A DNA stretch of 14,518 bases, taken from positions 1-14,518 of the forward strand of contig VSNR01000112.1 in the NCBI GenBank assembly GCA_009774345.1, written 5' to 3'. Position 1 is the first letter of the stretch; each line of letters begins with the position of its first letter. The position numbers and the translations under genes are program-made. Shown in pieces: positions 1 to 5,735 of this stretch. The notes beneath the pieces were generated by a model. That model saw nothing but the letters and a program-made list of their open reading frames with translations, ran no database searches and was not told the origin of the DNA. This DNA is from Lachnospiraceae bacterium. GTDB taxonomy: Bacteria > Bacillota > Clostridia > Lachnospirales > Lachnospiraceae.

Positions 1-645
1 AAAGGGCAGAAGGAGCGGCAGATATTCATACGGGCGAAGAACCAGGGGTATACGCTTAACCTAAACAGCATCCTGTACATTGAGAGCAGGGGGAAGAAGG
101 TGGAGGTCCATACCACGGACATGGAGGACATCATAGAGTCATATGCCACAATGGATGGACTGGAAGGGAAGCTTGGGGGTGGCTTTTACCGTAGCAATTA
201 CAACAATGTGTATGGGAGTACATACACGGCACAGAAAAATGAGGCAGCAAAGAAAACAGAAACAAAGGAAGCCGCCCCTGCACAGGCGAAGAACACAGGG
301 GCAGACAGCGTATCAGATTATTATTCCTACCTGCAGAAGAATTATGACTGTGTAAAAAATGGCAGCGTGGCGATTTCGGGCTCTTACCTGAAAGAGTGTG
401 CAAGGAACCCGGAAAAGGCGAAGGAGCTGGAAGAAAGCCTTGCTTACTTCAAAGAAGGATATGAAAATGGCCTTAAGAGCGCCCAGGCAAATGCCAGGGC
501 TATTGGCGCGAGGGTGGTGAACTATTCGGAAAGCTGGAGCATCGACAGTACGGGGAATATAACGATGATGGCGTCCACCACGGTGACTTCCGATAGCGGG
601 ATAAAAGGCTGGAAGGAACTGGCAGAGGACGGGAGGAAAAATTAA
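1..645 (+). CDS. Chimeric ORF: half LytTR domain fused to DUF6033-like protein (5' partial)
   Basis: The frame is open from the first base, so the true start lies outside the window. Residues 1 to about 64 read like the first half of a LytTR DNA-binding domain: the strand before the motif LNSILYIESRGKKVEVHTT, then a helix ending in GGGFYR. The second half of LytTR (the usual H-x-S/G-Y-L-V-N segment and last strands) is missing. From about base 193 the sequence changes to SNYNNVYGS and continues as a soluble protein with DYYSYLQKNYDC, ISGSYLKECARNPEKAKELEE and SESWSIDSTGNITMM. This resembles the small DUF6033-type proteins of Lachnospiraceae, recalled from memory and not searched. The ORF stops at 643-645, but its natural C-terminus continues in another frame to 794. 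It is probably a recombination product and non-functional as a regulator. The LytTR call is fairly sure; the DUF label is tentative. Confidence 0.7.
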   Translation, partial: KGQKERQIFIRAKNQGYTLNLNSILYIESRGKKVEVHTTDMEDIIESYATMDGLEGKLGGGFYRSNYNNVYGSTYTAQKNEAAKKTETKEAAPAQAKNTGADSVSDYYSYLQKNYDCVKNGSVAISGSYLKECARNPEKAKELEESLAYFKEGYENGLKSAQANARAIGARVVNYSESWSIDSTGNITMMASTTVTSDSGIKGWKELAEDGRKN

Positions 646-794
646 AAGAGAAGAAGGAGCAGGAACGCATCGAGGAAAAGAGAAAGGAGCAGAAGGAACA
701 GGAGGAAGAACTGCTGGAAAAGATACAGGTTTCGGCGCAGCCGGTGACCGTCATATCGGATGCATACCATAAGCCTGTTGACATCAAGGCATAA
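646..794 (+). pseudogene. Out-of-frame C-terminal tail of the preceding DUF6033-like gene
   Basis: Reading codons from position 648 gives a charged, coiled-coil-like tail (EKKEQERIEEKRKEQ) followed by EELLEKIQVSAQPVTVISD and a stop at 792-794. Charged tails of this kind follow the GWKEL segment in related proteins, and GWKEL lies just upstream in the 1-645 frame. A one-base deletion somewhere between about 627 and 640 would explain the split: adding one base there joins both parts into a single continuous frame. The segment has no start codon or ribosome binding site of its own. The alternatives are a sequencing error or, less likely, programmed frameshifting, since no good slippery heptamer is present. 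Confidence 0.65.
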
Positions 795-817
795 AATGAC
801 AGAAAGGAAGAAAGCCA

Positions 818-1663
818 ATGGATATCAATAATCTGCAAAGGACACTGCCGCAGTCATACCATGTAGATGCCGGCAGGATAAGGGAGCGTTTACAGCAGGC
901 GGATAAAGGCATCGCCGCGGGGAAACGGCAGGGTGACAGCGTGGATATTTCCGGGGAAGGCCGCAGGGCTTTGAGGGAAAAAATGTCTGCGGCAAAAAGG
1001 ATGGAGCCTTCAGGGGATATTGGGAAACTTTCGCCCATAAACTCCGGGGCATATGGCATGATGAATGACTTTGAAAAGGTCATGTCGGAACTTGGGGGCG
1101 GCTCCGTGACGGACGAATTCGTGACAAAGGATTATTCGCAGGCGGACGTTGACGCGCTGAAAGCGAGATTTGAGGAAACGGAAGGGGCGAAGACGGATAC
1201 CTTTGACGGCTATGTGAATAAGATGGCTTCCGCCTACCAACTGCTGAAAGACCGCATAGAGGAAAAATATGCGGCATCGGGCGGCGGGAAGGAATATTAC
1301 ACTGCGGAGGATGGAAGCACACAGGAGCTGACGAAGGAAAAGGAACTGGAAATGCTGGATAAAGCCTATGAAACGCACAGCAGGTTCATGGCGACAAACA
1401 CGCAGATATGGAGCGAACTGCAGGGCTTTAAGGCACAGACGGTATATCATTCCGGCAGTTCGGAAAAGGAAGCGGCTGTTGTGAAGGAGCAGGCCTACCG
1501 TGCGTTCATGGATGCAGTCAGTGAGAAGAATGGCGGGCGGCTGAAACAGGAAAAGGGCAGCCTGAGCCAGTTCCGGCTGGATTTGGGGATATCCCCTTCC
1601 GCAAGGAATACCCTGAACGGGATTTGGGATTATTATGCGAATTTGAAAGATAAAAATGCATAA
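818..1663 (+). CDS. Hypothetical soluble protein, 281 aa, accessory cluster
   Basis: ATG at 818 is preceded by an AAAGGAAG ribosome binding site at about 804-811. The product is hydrophilic, with no signal peptide or membrane segment. The N-terminus is low in structure and contains DSVDISGEGRRALREKMS at about residues 39-56. That short 'D-S-V-x-I-S-x-x-G/A-R' signature recurs near the N-terminus of several uncharacterised Clostridia proteins (my recollection). The rest is helix-rich and charged: a YVNKMASAYQLLKDRIEEKY helix near residue 130 and a likely long helical region through residue 210. It follows the frameshifted gene by 23 bases and is probably co-transcribed with it. I do not recognise a named family and assign no function. 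The coding call is firm because of length, start context and sense-strand codon pattern. Confidence 0.8.
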   Translation: MDINNLQRTLPQSYHVDAGRIRERLQQADKGIAAGKRQGDSVDISGEGRRALREKMSAAKRMEPSGDIGKLSPINSGAYGMMNDFEKVMSELGGGSVTDEFVTKDYSQADVDALKARFEETEGAKTDTFDGYVNKMASAYQLLKDRIEEKYAASGGGKEYYTAEDGSTQELTKEKELEMLDKAYETHSRFMATNTQIWSELQGFKAQTVYHSGSSEKEAAVVKEQAYRAFMDAVSEKNGGRLKQEKGSLSQFRLDLGISPSARNTLNGIWDYYANLKDKNA

Positions 1664-1675
1664 AGGGATTTTATT

Positions 1676-1707
1676 CCGCAGAGGCACCTAAGTGTGTGCC
1701 TCTGCGG
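1676..1707 (+). terminator. Strong 12 bp hairpin after the 281-aa gene; possible terminator
   Basis: CCGCAGAGGCAC (1676-1687) and GTGCCTCTGCGG (1696-1707) are perfectly complementary with an 8-nt loop. The hairpin starts 12 bases after the stop codon, where a terminator or processing site is expected. The following sequence (actgctcggac) has no T-run, so it is not a textbook intrinsic terminator. It could be a transcript-stabilising 3' hairpin. Confidence 0.5.
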
Positions 1708-1736
1708 ACTGCTCGGACTTATTGCAAGGGAGCGGG

Positions 1737-1764
1737 TGCGGCTCTGAACGATAGAGGAGCCGCA
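1737..1764 (+). promoter_or_regulatory. Leader hairpin upstream of the 319-aa gene
   Basis: TGCGGCTC (1737-1744) pairs perfectly with GAGCCGCA (1757-1764) around a 12-nt loop, ending 14 bases before the ribosome binding site of the next gene. The left arm lies inside a short relic copy of the dispersed repeat (GGGAGC...GCGGCTCTGA, 1728-1747). It could be a 5' untranslated structure that modulates the next gene, or just a by-product of the repeat. No T-run follows. Confidence 0.35.
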
Positions 1765-1793
1765 ATAATAAAAATAATGGAGGACATTTGGAG

Positions 1794-2753
1794 ATGAGTG
1801 TAAATGGAATAGGGGCGGGTTATCCCGCATGGCGTGATATGGGAAAGGCACAGAGGAATGGTTCGGGAACGGGCTTCGCGGGCAGGATGGCGGATGCAGA
1901 TGCGTCGGGGAGCAGTTCTTCCGCAAGAAACAGCGTAAGGACGGCAGGGCAGACTTCGGTGCTGGATGCATACCGTGCATCGGCAGCATCCGGGGTACGC
2001 AATGTAAAGCCTGCCTATGATACATACGAATCCGAGAATTACAGGATTGTGCCGGACAACGAGGCGGGATGTTTTGATATTTACAATAAACAGGGCGAGC
2101 GGCTCGGTGCCTTTGATTATTCCGATATCAAGGTCAGGCAGGACAGCCAGACAGGAAAGCAGTTTTTGATTTCGGAGCATGGAACCATGAGTTATGATGC
2201 CATGGTATTGGACGGCGAGCTGAAAGACGCCCTGCAGGATGTCATGGGCGTGGAAACGCTGGAAACGGAGGAACTGTCCGGATTCACCTTAAAGACCCAT
2301 TCCGGCACTGGCATACAGTATCTGGTGTGGGATGGCGAGGAAGGCCGCGGGGGAAAAGTCCTTTTGCAGAGCGGGGCGGACAGGGAGAGGTATGAGGCAC
2401 TTGCGGAAACCTACTTTAGTAAATATCCCAACCTGATTCACGATAAGAACGCCGCATACATATGGGCTGATCTGGAGATAAAGGGGCTGGCGCAGTACAC
2501 GAAAGACGGCATTGTCTCTATGGGCTTTAACGGGATGTCCTATAATGACAATGCGGATTATAAGAACAACTGGAGCGTCCTGTTTTCGGAAAACACCTAT
2601 AAGGCGGTTTTTGACTGGCTGCAAAGCAACAGGGGCAGCATTGAAGAAATGCAGAAGTTCGCCACATGGCAGGATGTGCTTAAGAGCATTGGCAGTCGGT
2701 ATGACCGTATATGGTCTGATGAAGAAGAAAAACAGGGGTATCTGAATAACTGA
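1794..2753 (+). CDS. Hypothetical soluble protein, 319 aa, accessory cluster
   Basis: I chose ATG 1794 over the in-frame TTG at 1788 because GGAGGA at 1779-1784 lies 9 bases upstream of the ATG, against only 3 for the TTG. The first ~70 residues are low-complexity and Gly/Ser/Ala rich (MSVNGIGAGYPAW, then ADASGSSSSARNS), as in other unnamed proteins of such clusters. A globular part follows from about residue 75: YRIVPDNEAGCFDIYNKQGE, then KQFLISEHGTMSYDAMV, then a C-terminal helical part with WADLEIKGLAQYTKDGI and WSVLFSENTYKAVFDWL. There is no signal peptide, membrane segment or recognisable catalytic motif. It is in the same orientation as its neighbours. The stop at 2751-2753 runs directly into a dispersed repeat. 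The function is unknown to me. Confidence 0.8.
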   Translation: MSVNGIGAGYPAWRDMGKAQRNGSGTGFAGRMADADASGSSSSARNSVRTAGQTSVLDAYRASAASGVRNVKPAYDTYESENYRIVPDNEAGCFDIYNKQGERLGAFDYSDIKVRQDSQTGKQFLISEHGTMSYDAMVLDGELKDALQDVMGVETLETEELSGFTLKTHSGTGIQYLVWDGEEGRGGKVLLQSGADRERYEALAETYFSKYPNLIHDKNAAYIWADLEIKGLAQYTKDGIVSMGFNGMSYNDNADYKNNWSVLFSENTYKAVFDWLQSNRGSIEEMQKFATWQDVLKSIGSRYDRIWSDEEEKQGYLNN

Positions 2754-2786
2754 TTAGAGTATCCCCGATATGCCCCAGCCCAACAA

Positions 2787-2845
2787 GGCAGGTATCCCCG
2801 GCGTTCCGGCGGATTGGGGAATCAGGGGAGCAGGAGCGGCTCTGA
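2787..2845 (+). repeat. Dispersed repeat, copy 1
   Basis: This segment runs from ggcaggtatccccggcg through ggattggggaatcagg to GGAGCAGGAGCGGCTCTGA. It closely matches 3699-3757 along its whole length and 4324-4369 over its first ~46 bases. The last 20 bases also match 1728-1747 with about two mismatches. It lies between the 319-aa gene and a gene fragment. One frame reads AGIPGVPADWGIRG, so it may derive from coding sequence. Confidence 0.75.
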
Positions 2846-3041
2846 TTGGAAGGTATTAACATATCTCGGTTCGGGATACGGGTGGGCTTGCGAGAGGACT
2901 CCGACTGACCGGGAAAAAGAAAGGGAATTTTACGGAATCTATTTTAATGAGTACCACTCCCTAAAGAACGGCAAAGGGGAGGAACTGGAAGCACTGCCGG
3001 ATTATCTGGAGAAGAAGCCGTCTTTTGACAGGAAAGCGTGA
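2814..3041 (+). pseudogene. Fragment of an accessory-cluster gene beginning inside the repeat
   Basis: The open frame starts inside repeat copy 1 and reads GSRSGSDWKVLTYLGSGYGW, then a charged part with REKEREFYGIYFNEYHSL and LPDYLEKKPSFDRKA. The only start in this frame is a TTG at 2814 with no ribosome binding site. The same frame runs back without interruption to the stop codon of the preceding gene at 2751-2753. This looks like the C-terminal 60-70 residues of a longer protein whose front part was replaced. Its stop at 3039-3041 overlaps a GTG of the next ORF (GTGA), which fits translational coupling in the ancestral gene pair. It could still be translated by read-through or reinitiation, but I regard it as a remnant. 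Confidence 0.55.
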
Positions 3042-3298
3042 GGTTGTATAGGATGACAGTTTTAGATGTGTTTTCTTGGCTGCCTGCAAAGAAAATAAGC
3101 ATAGAGGAATTGGAGCAGATATTCATTAAGCATCTCAATGGCACATATGAAGGGGAATACAAGGTATTGCTGGAGATACTGGATAATGCGGATAAGAATA
3201 TTCACAACAGCAGTGCAAGGCTTATGGGTGAAGGGAAGGCTGTTGCCTGCATTTTGAAAGATGGAAATGTAATTGCTGTTGTAGGTTATAAGGAATAG
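3038..3298 (+). CDS. Small hypothetical protein, 86 aa
   Basis: The GTG at 3038 overlaps the upstream stop codon and has AGGAAA just before it. ATG 3053 is an alternative that would give 81 residues (MTVLDVFSWLPAKKISIEEL). The protein has a helical first half (IEELEQIFIKHLNGTYEGEY, KVLLEILDNADKNIH) and ends in two probable strands (AVACILKDGNVIAVVGYKE). It has no signal peptide and no membrane segment. It sits 8 bases before an immunity-like gene. In polymorphic-toxin loci such a position is typical of orphan toxin tips or second immunity genes, but nothing in this sequence proves either. The family is not recognised. Confidence 0.6.
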   Translation: MRLYRMTVLDVFSWLPAKKISIEELEQIFIKHLNGTYEGEYKVLLEILDNADKNIHNSSARLMGEGKAVACILKDGNVIAVVGYKE

Positions 3299-3306
3299 GC
3301 GGAAAA

Positions 3307-3651
3307 ATGATTAAGACGGAATTTGGGATAATTGAGGATATAAGGGAAACACAGGAGTATTCCTATGATCCGAAGAAATATCAATGTGTTTGTATTGATG
3401 ATGATGTTTATATAGATGAATGGTGGAATAAGCTGGTTTTATTAAAGACATATTTTCACAGTCTTGACCGTCCGGAATTTGGGCTTGCGAGGTGGGGGAT
3501 TACATTGATACCGCCTGAGTCATTGCCAGGTTTTCAGGATATTGTGTTATCTGACAAACGAATCAATGAGGATGCTCATCTGAGAGAATTGGCAGATAAA
3601 ATACAGGATGCAATCAATAGGAATAAATTTATGATACATTTTGGGGTTTAG
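3307..3651 (+). CDS. Immunity-protein-like small protein, 114 aa
   Basis: ATG 3307 starts 8 bases after the previous stop, preceded by GGCGGAAAA. The protein is acidic and cytosolic, with no signal peptide. It contains YQCVCIDDDVYIDEWWNKL, then LKTYFHSLDRPEFGLARWG, ITLIPPES and VLSDKRINED, and ends KFMIHFGV. From memory this pattern (acidic DDD...WW core, LARWGITLIPPESL, short aromatic C-terminus) matches an uncharacterised Firmicutes family often found next to LXG/WXG-type toxins, where it is thought to act as an immunity protein that binds and neutralises a cognate toxin. No toxin gene is present in the window, so it would be an orphan. The coding call is firm; the role rests on recalled family similarity and on context. 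Confidence 0.65.
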   Translation: MIKTEFGIIEDIRETQEYSYDPKKYQCVCIDDDVYIDEWWNKLVLLKTYFHSLDRPEFGLARWGITLIPPESLPGFQDIVLSDKRINEDAHLRELADKIQDAINRNKFMIHFGV

Positions 3652-3698
3652 TGAATGTGGATGAATAACCCCAATAAGCCACACCCGAACAATGTCGG

Positions 3699-3757
3699 GC
3701 GGGCATCCCTGGCATTCCGGCAGATTGGTGAATCAGGGGGAGCAGGAGCGGCTCTGA
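3699..3757 (+). repeat. Dispersed repeat, copy 2
   Basis: Second copy: gggcatccctggcattccgg, then cagattggtgaatcaggg, ending in GGGAGCAGGAGCGGCTCTGA, which is identical to the end of copy 1. It separates the immunity-like gene from the lipoprotein gene. In the AGIPGIPADW frame a stop now interrupts the sequence, so this copy does not code. A weak hairpin (CCCGA 3684-3688 / TCGGG 3695-3699) lies at its left edge. Confidence 0.75.
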
Positions 3758-3788
3758 CATTAAAATGATGAAAGGATGGAGAGGCAGT

Positions 3789-4214
3789 ATGAAAAAATGT
3801 ATCATGTTAGTCTTTATATTGGCAGTAGGTATGTTTAGCATCGTTGGTTGTGGGGATAAGACAGCTAAAAGCGATGCTTCGGTTGCAGATGGAGCGGTAA
3901 CGGATGCCCCAGTTGATAATACAGATATGGATAAAATCGGATGGGATATTTGTCCGTGCGTAATGGTAAATGGTGTTGTCTATTATGATACTGGCTATAA
4001 AAGTTCTCTTGATGACCGTTGCGAAGACATGGATGGACAAATCACTTCTGAATGTTCTGGTTCTGAAGTACCGACAGAAGATAATCAGAGCAATTTTGGA
4101 AAAGGCTATGATTATCAGTATGGTTCTGTTGAGGGAACGATTGAGATTCAATTAACTGATGGGAATTGGTATGTTTTTGCTACAGGAGAAGTAAAAGCTA
4201 ATTATAAACCATGA
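3789..4214 (+). CDS. Predicted lipoprotein, 141 aa
   Basis: ATG 3789 is preferred over 3765 and 3768 because GGAGAGG at about 3777-3783 is well placed and because the protein then begins with a clean signal peptide. The N-terminus is MKKC, then a hydrophobic stretch (IMLVFILAVGMFSI), then the lipobox IVGC, with Cys21 as the lipidation site for Lgt and signal peptidase II. A Ser/Asp/Ala-rich linker follows to about residue 47. The globular part has CPCVMVNGVVYYDTGYKS, then DMDGQITSEC, DNQSNFGKGYDYQYG and a closing pair of strands (IEIQLTDGNWYVFA). Small secreted lipoproteins of this pattern are widespread in gut Clostridia and have no assigned function. It would be anchored on the outer face of the membrane. 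It begins 31 bases after repeat copy 2. Confidence 0.8.
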   Translation: MKKCIMLVFILAVGMFSIVGCGDKTAKSDASVADGAVTDAPVDNTDMDKIGWDICPCVMVNGVVYYDTGYKSSLDDRCEDMDGQITSECSGSEVPTEDNQSNFGKGYDYQYGSVEGTIEIQLTDGNWYVFATGEVKANYKP

Positions 4215-4509
4215 AAACAGTACAGGCAGAAATACGCCAGTGAGGATGCGGAGCAGGACATTTATATGGGGAATAAGTTCCTCGCCCTGCGGAAAAGCGA
4301 GGTTGCCAAAGTCGCGCCGGACAGGGCAGGAGTCCCCGGCGTTCTGGCAGAATGGGGAATCAGGGAGCATCACCAAGCGGGTGTACCCCGATGGGCGGAT
4401 TGAGCGGTGCGAGAATGTGAAAGACGTTTCCCAATATATCGAGAGAATCGGGGAAATGATAGAAAGTATTCTCCGCACTCTGAAGTTGCGCGGTTCCAGA
4501 AAATAGCAC
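4215..4509 (+). pseudogene. Relic coding segment split around repeat copy 3
   Basis: Directly after the lipoprotein stop, the same frame reads KYASEDAEQDIYMGNKFLAL and RKSEVAKVAPDRAGVPGVLA, ending in a stop near 4400. A different frame, open from about 4240 to 4506, carries SGSITKRVYPDGRIERCEN then VKDVSQYIERIGEMIESIL and LKLRGSRK after the repeat. The two parts look like pieces of two accessory-cluster proteins joined at the repeat (4324-4369) out of frame. Neither has a ribosome binding site or a convincing start. I read the stretch as gene debris; a small expressed protein from the second frame cannot be excluded. Confidence 0.5.
4324..4369 (+). repeat. Dispersed repeat, copy 3 (shorter)
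   Basis: This copy reads gggcaggagtccccggcg, ttctggcagaatggggaatc and agggagca. It matches the first ~46 bases of copies 1 and 2, then diverges (tcaccaagcgg) where they continue with GGAGCGGCTCTGA. It sits exactly where the reading frame of the relic protein switches. Confidence 0.7.
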
Positions 4510-4520
4510 ATATAGATTGG

Positions 4521-4549
4521 TTGCAGCTTATCACGAAAAATACTATACT
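4521..4549 (+). promoter_or_regulatory. Probable sigma-A promoter of the XRE regulator gene
   Basis: TTGCAG (4521-4526) and TATACT (4544-4549) are separated by 17 bases, close to the TTGACA/TATAAT consensus. It lies 41 bases before the start codon chosen for the regulator gene. Confidence 0.55.
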
Positions 4550-4590
4550 GATAATGCGGCGCGGCGCAGAAAATGAAAGGAGAATATTTT

Positions 4591-5259
4591 ATGAGCTTCG
4601 GAAAAAATCTACAGTTTCTAAGACATCTTAGAGGAAACATGACACAGGAGGATCTGGCTGAAAAAATGAACATCAGCCGTCAAACCGTATCCAAATGGGA
4701 GCTGGACACTGCGCAGCCCGAAATGGACAAGGCGATCGAGCTTTGCAGGCTTTTCAACTGCACACTTGACAATTTATTTCGCGATGATATGGTAGTCTGC
4801 GGCGAAGACTATACAAACCTGCGTGTCGAGACAGTCCCCGCTTTCCGCTATATAAAACACGCCGTTATCAGTTCTGAGCCGGAGGGGGACGCGATCGACA
4901 GAATCTATACGATTGCACGAAAATGCGGTGTGGAGCACCCACGAGTTATCGGCTGGGACTTTCCAAAAGTGTCACAGGAGCAGATCAATGTTTTTAATAT
5001 GCATGGGTACGAGGCGGCATGGATACTGCCTGACGGAGTCGAGCCGCCTGACATTCAGATACAGCAGCAGGCTGACCACAAATATGCGGCAATACACATA
5101 GAAAAACCCTTTGAAAATCCTTTTGTAACCATTCCCAATGCCTACAAAACGCTGATGGAATATATGCGTGTAAACGGTCTGGAACACGAGGAGAAAGATG
5201 TTATCCCCTGCTTTGAAACGGATGGGGATACGATGGATGTATATATTGCCTGTAAGTAA
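4591..5259 (+). CDS. XRE-type transcriptional regulator with GyrI-like effector domain
   Basis: ATG 4591 is chosen over ATG 4573 because AAGGAG (4577-4582) lies 8 bases upstream, giving 222 aa that begin MSFGKNLQFLRHLRG. Residues about 5-60 form a Cro/C1-type helix-turn-helix (MTQEDLAEKMNISRQTVSKW, then CTLDNLF). From about residue 78 (LRVETVPAFRYIKHAVI) to the end (DVIPCFETDGDTMDVYIACK) the sequence has the layout of a GyrI-like/AraC effector-binding domain, which in this class binds small, often cationic or drug-like ligands. The combination suggests a ligand-responsive one-component regulator. It has its own promoter and a hairpin terminator, so it is a single-gene unit. Its target is unknown: no transporter or efflux gene lies next to it, although the headless LytTR gene is downstream on the other strand. 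The HTH call is very sure; the effector domain is likely. Confidence 0.88.
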   Translation: MSFGKNLQFLRHLRGNMTQEDLAEKMNISRQTVSKWELDTAQPEMDKAIELCRLFNCTLDNLFRDDMVVCGEDYTNLRVETVPAFRYIKHAVISSEPEGDAIDRIYTIARKCGVEHPRVIGWDFPKVSQEQINVFNMHGYEAAWILPDGVEPPDIQIQQQADHKYAAIHIEKPFENPFVTIPNAYKTLMEYMRVNGLEHEEKDVIPCFETDGDTMDVYIACK

Positions 5260-5265
5260 CGTATG

Positions 5266-5297
5266 AGAGGGACAAGATCACAAAGTGTCCCTCTTTA
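5266..5297 (+). terminator. Intrinsic-type terminator after the XRE regulator
   Basis: AGAGGGACA (5266-5274) pairs with TGTCCCTCT (5286-5294) over 9 bases with an 11-nt loop, 6 bases after the stop codon, and is followed by TTTAAAAAATTTG. The U-run is short but the placement is right. The A/T-rich flank may let it also act on transcripts from the - strand LytTR gene that ends at 5325. Confidence 0.65.
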
Positions 5298-5324
5298 AAA
5301 AATTTGAAAAACATCTCATTTTAT

Positions 5325-5735
5325 CTATGTCGGAGAAGATCCCCCTTTTCTCATCTGGGCAAACAGCCAGTCCGCCCAAGCGTCCCTTGCCTTTTTCAGA
5401 CGGTCCCGTCGGATATAGACGTTCTGCCCGTCTTTCATGTGAAACACCAGCAGTTCCCGATCAATGCCTGTCACATAGGAGAGGTTTGCCAGATAACTCT
5501 TATGGCTGCGAAAGAATGGAAAATCGGCAAGCTGGGGTTCTAACTCGTCCAGCCTGCCCTTTAACTGTGTGGTCGCTCCGTCCTCAAAACGCAGCAGCAC
5601 ATAATGTGCCTGCTGTTCCGCAGATATCAGACGGCTGACAGGCAGGAGCAGCTTCTTCCCCAACAGCGTCACTTCTACATCTGTCTGCATCCGCCGTTGT
5701 GACTGTGCCACAATGGCGATGGCCGAAGAATCCAC
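5325..5735 (-). pseudogene. LytTR DNA-binding regulator lacking its N-terminal receiver domain
   Basis: The 136-codon frame carries a complete LytTR DNA-binding domain at about residues 25-115: LLGKKLLLPVSRLISAEQQA, HYVLLRFEDGATTQLKGRLD, the hallmark FFRSHKSYLANLSYVTG, then LVFHMKDGQNVYIRRDRLKK. Proteins with this domain are usually response regulators with about 120 residues of receiver domain ahead of it; here only about 24 unrelated-looking residues precede it. The only starts (GTG 5735, or an internal ATG) lack a ribosome binding site. The 5' end overlaps, head to head, the start of the large surface-protein gene, which is also truncated. I infer that a deletion removed the receiver domain and promoter. 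A standalone LytTR protein is possible but less likely. Confidence 0.7.

Noticed and set aside
620..650. Programmed -1 frameshift in the first gene
   Set aside because: There is no proper X-XXY-YYZ heptamer and no clear downstream structure. A simple one-base loss explains the split better.
1010..1687. 225-codon open frame on the - strand opposite the 281-aa gene
   Set aside because: It lies fully antisense to a better supported gene, has no ribosome binding site, and its composition is that of a complementary shadow.
1676..1707. Confident Rho-independent terminator
   Set aside because: The stem is perfect but no T-run follows, so it is listed only as a possible terminator.
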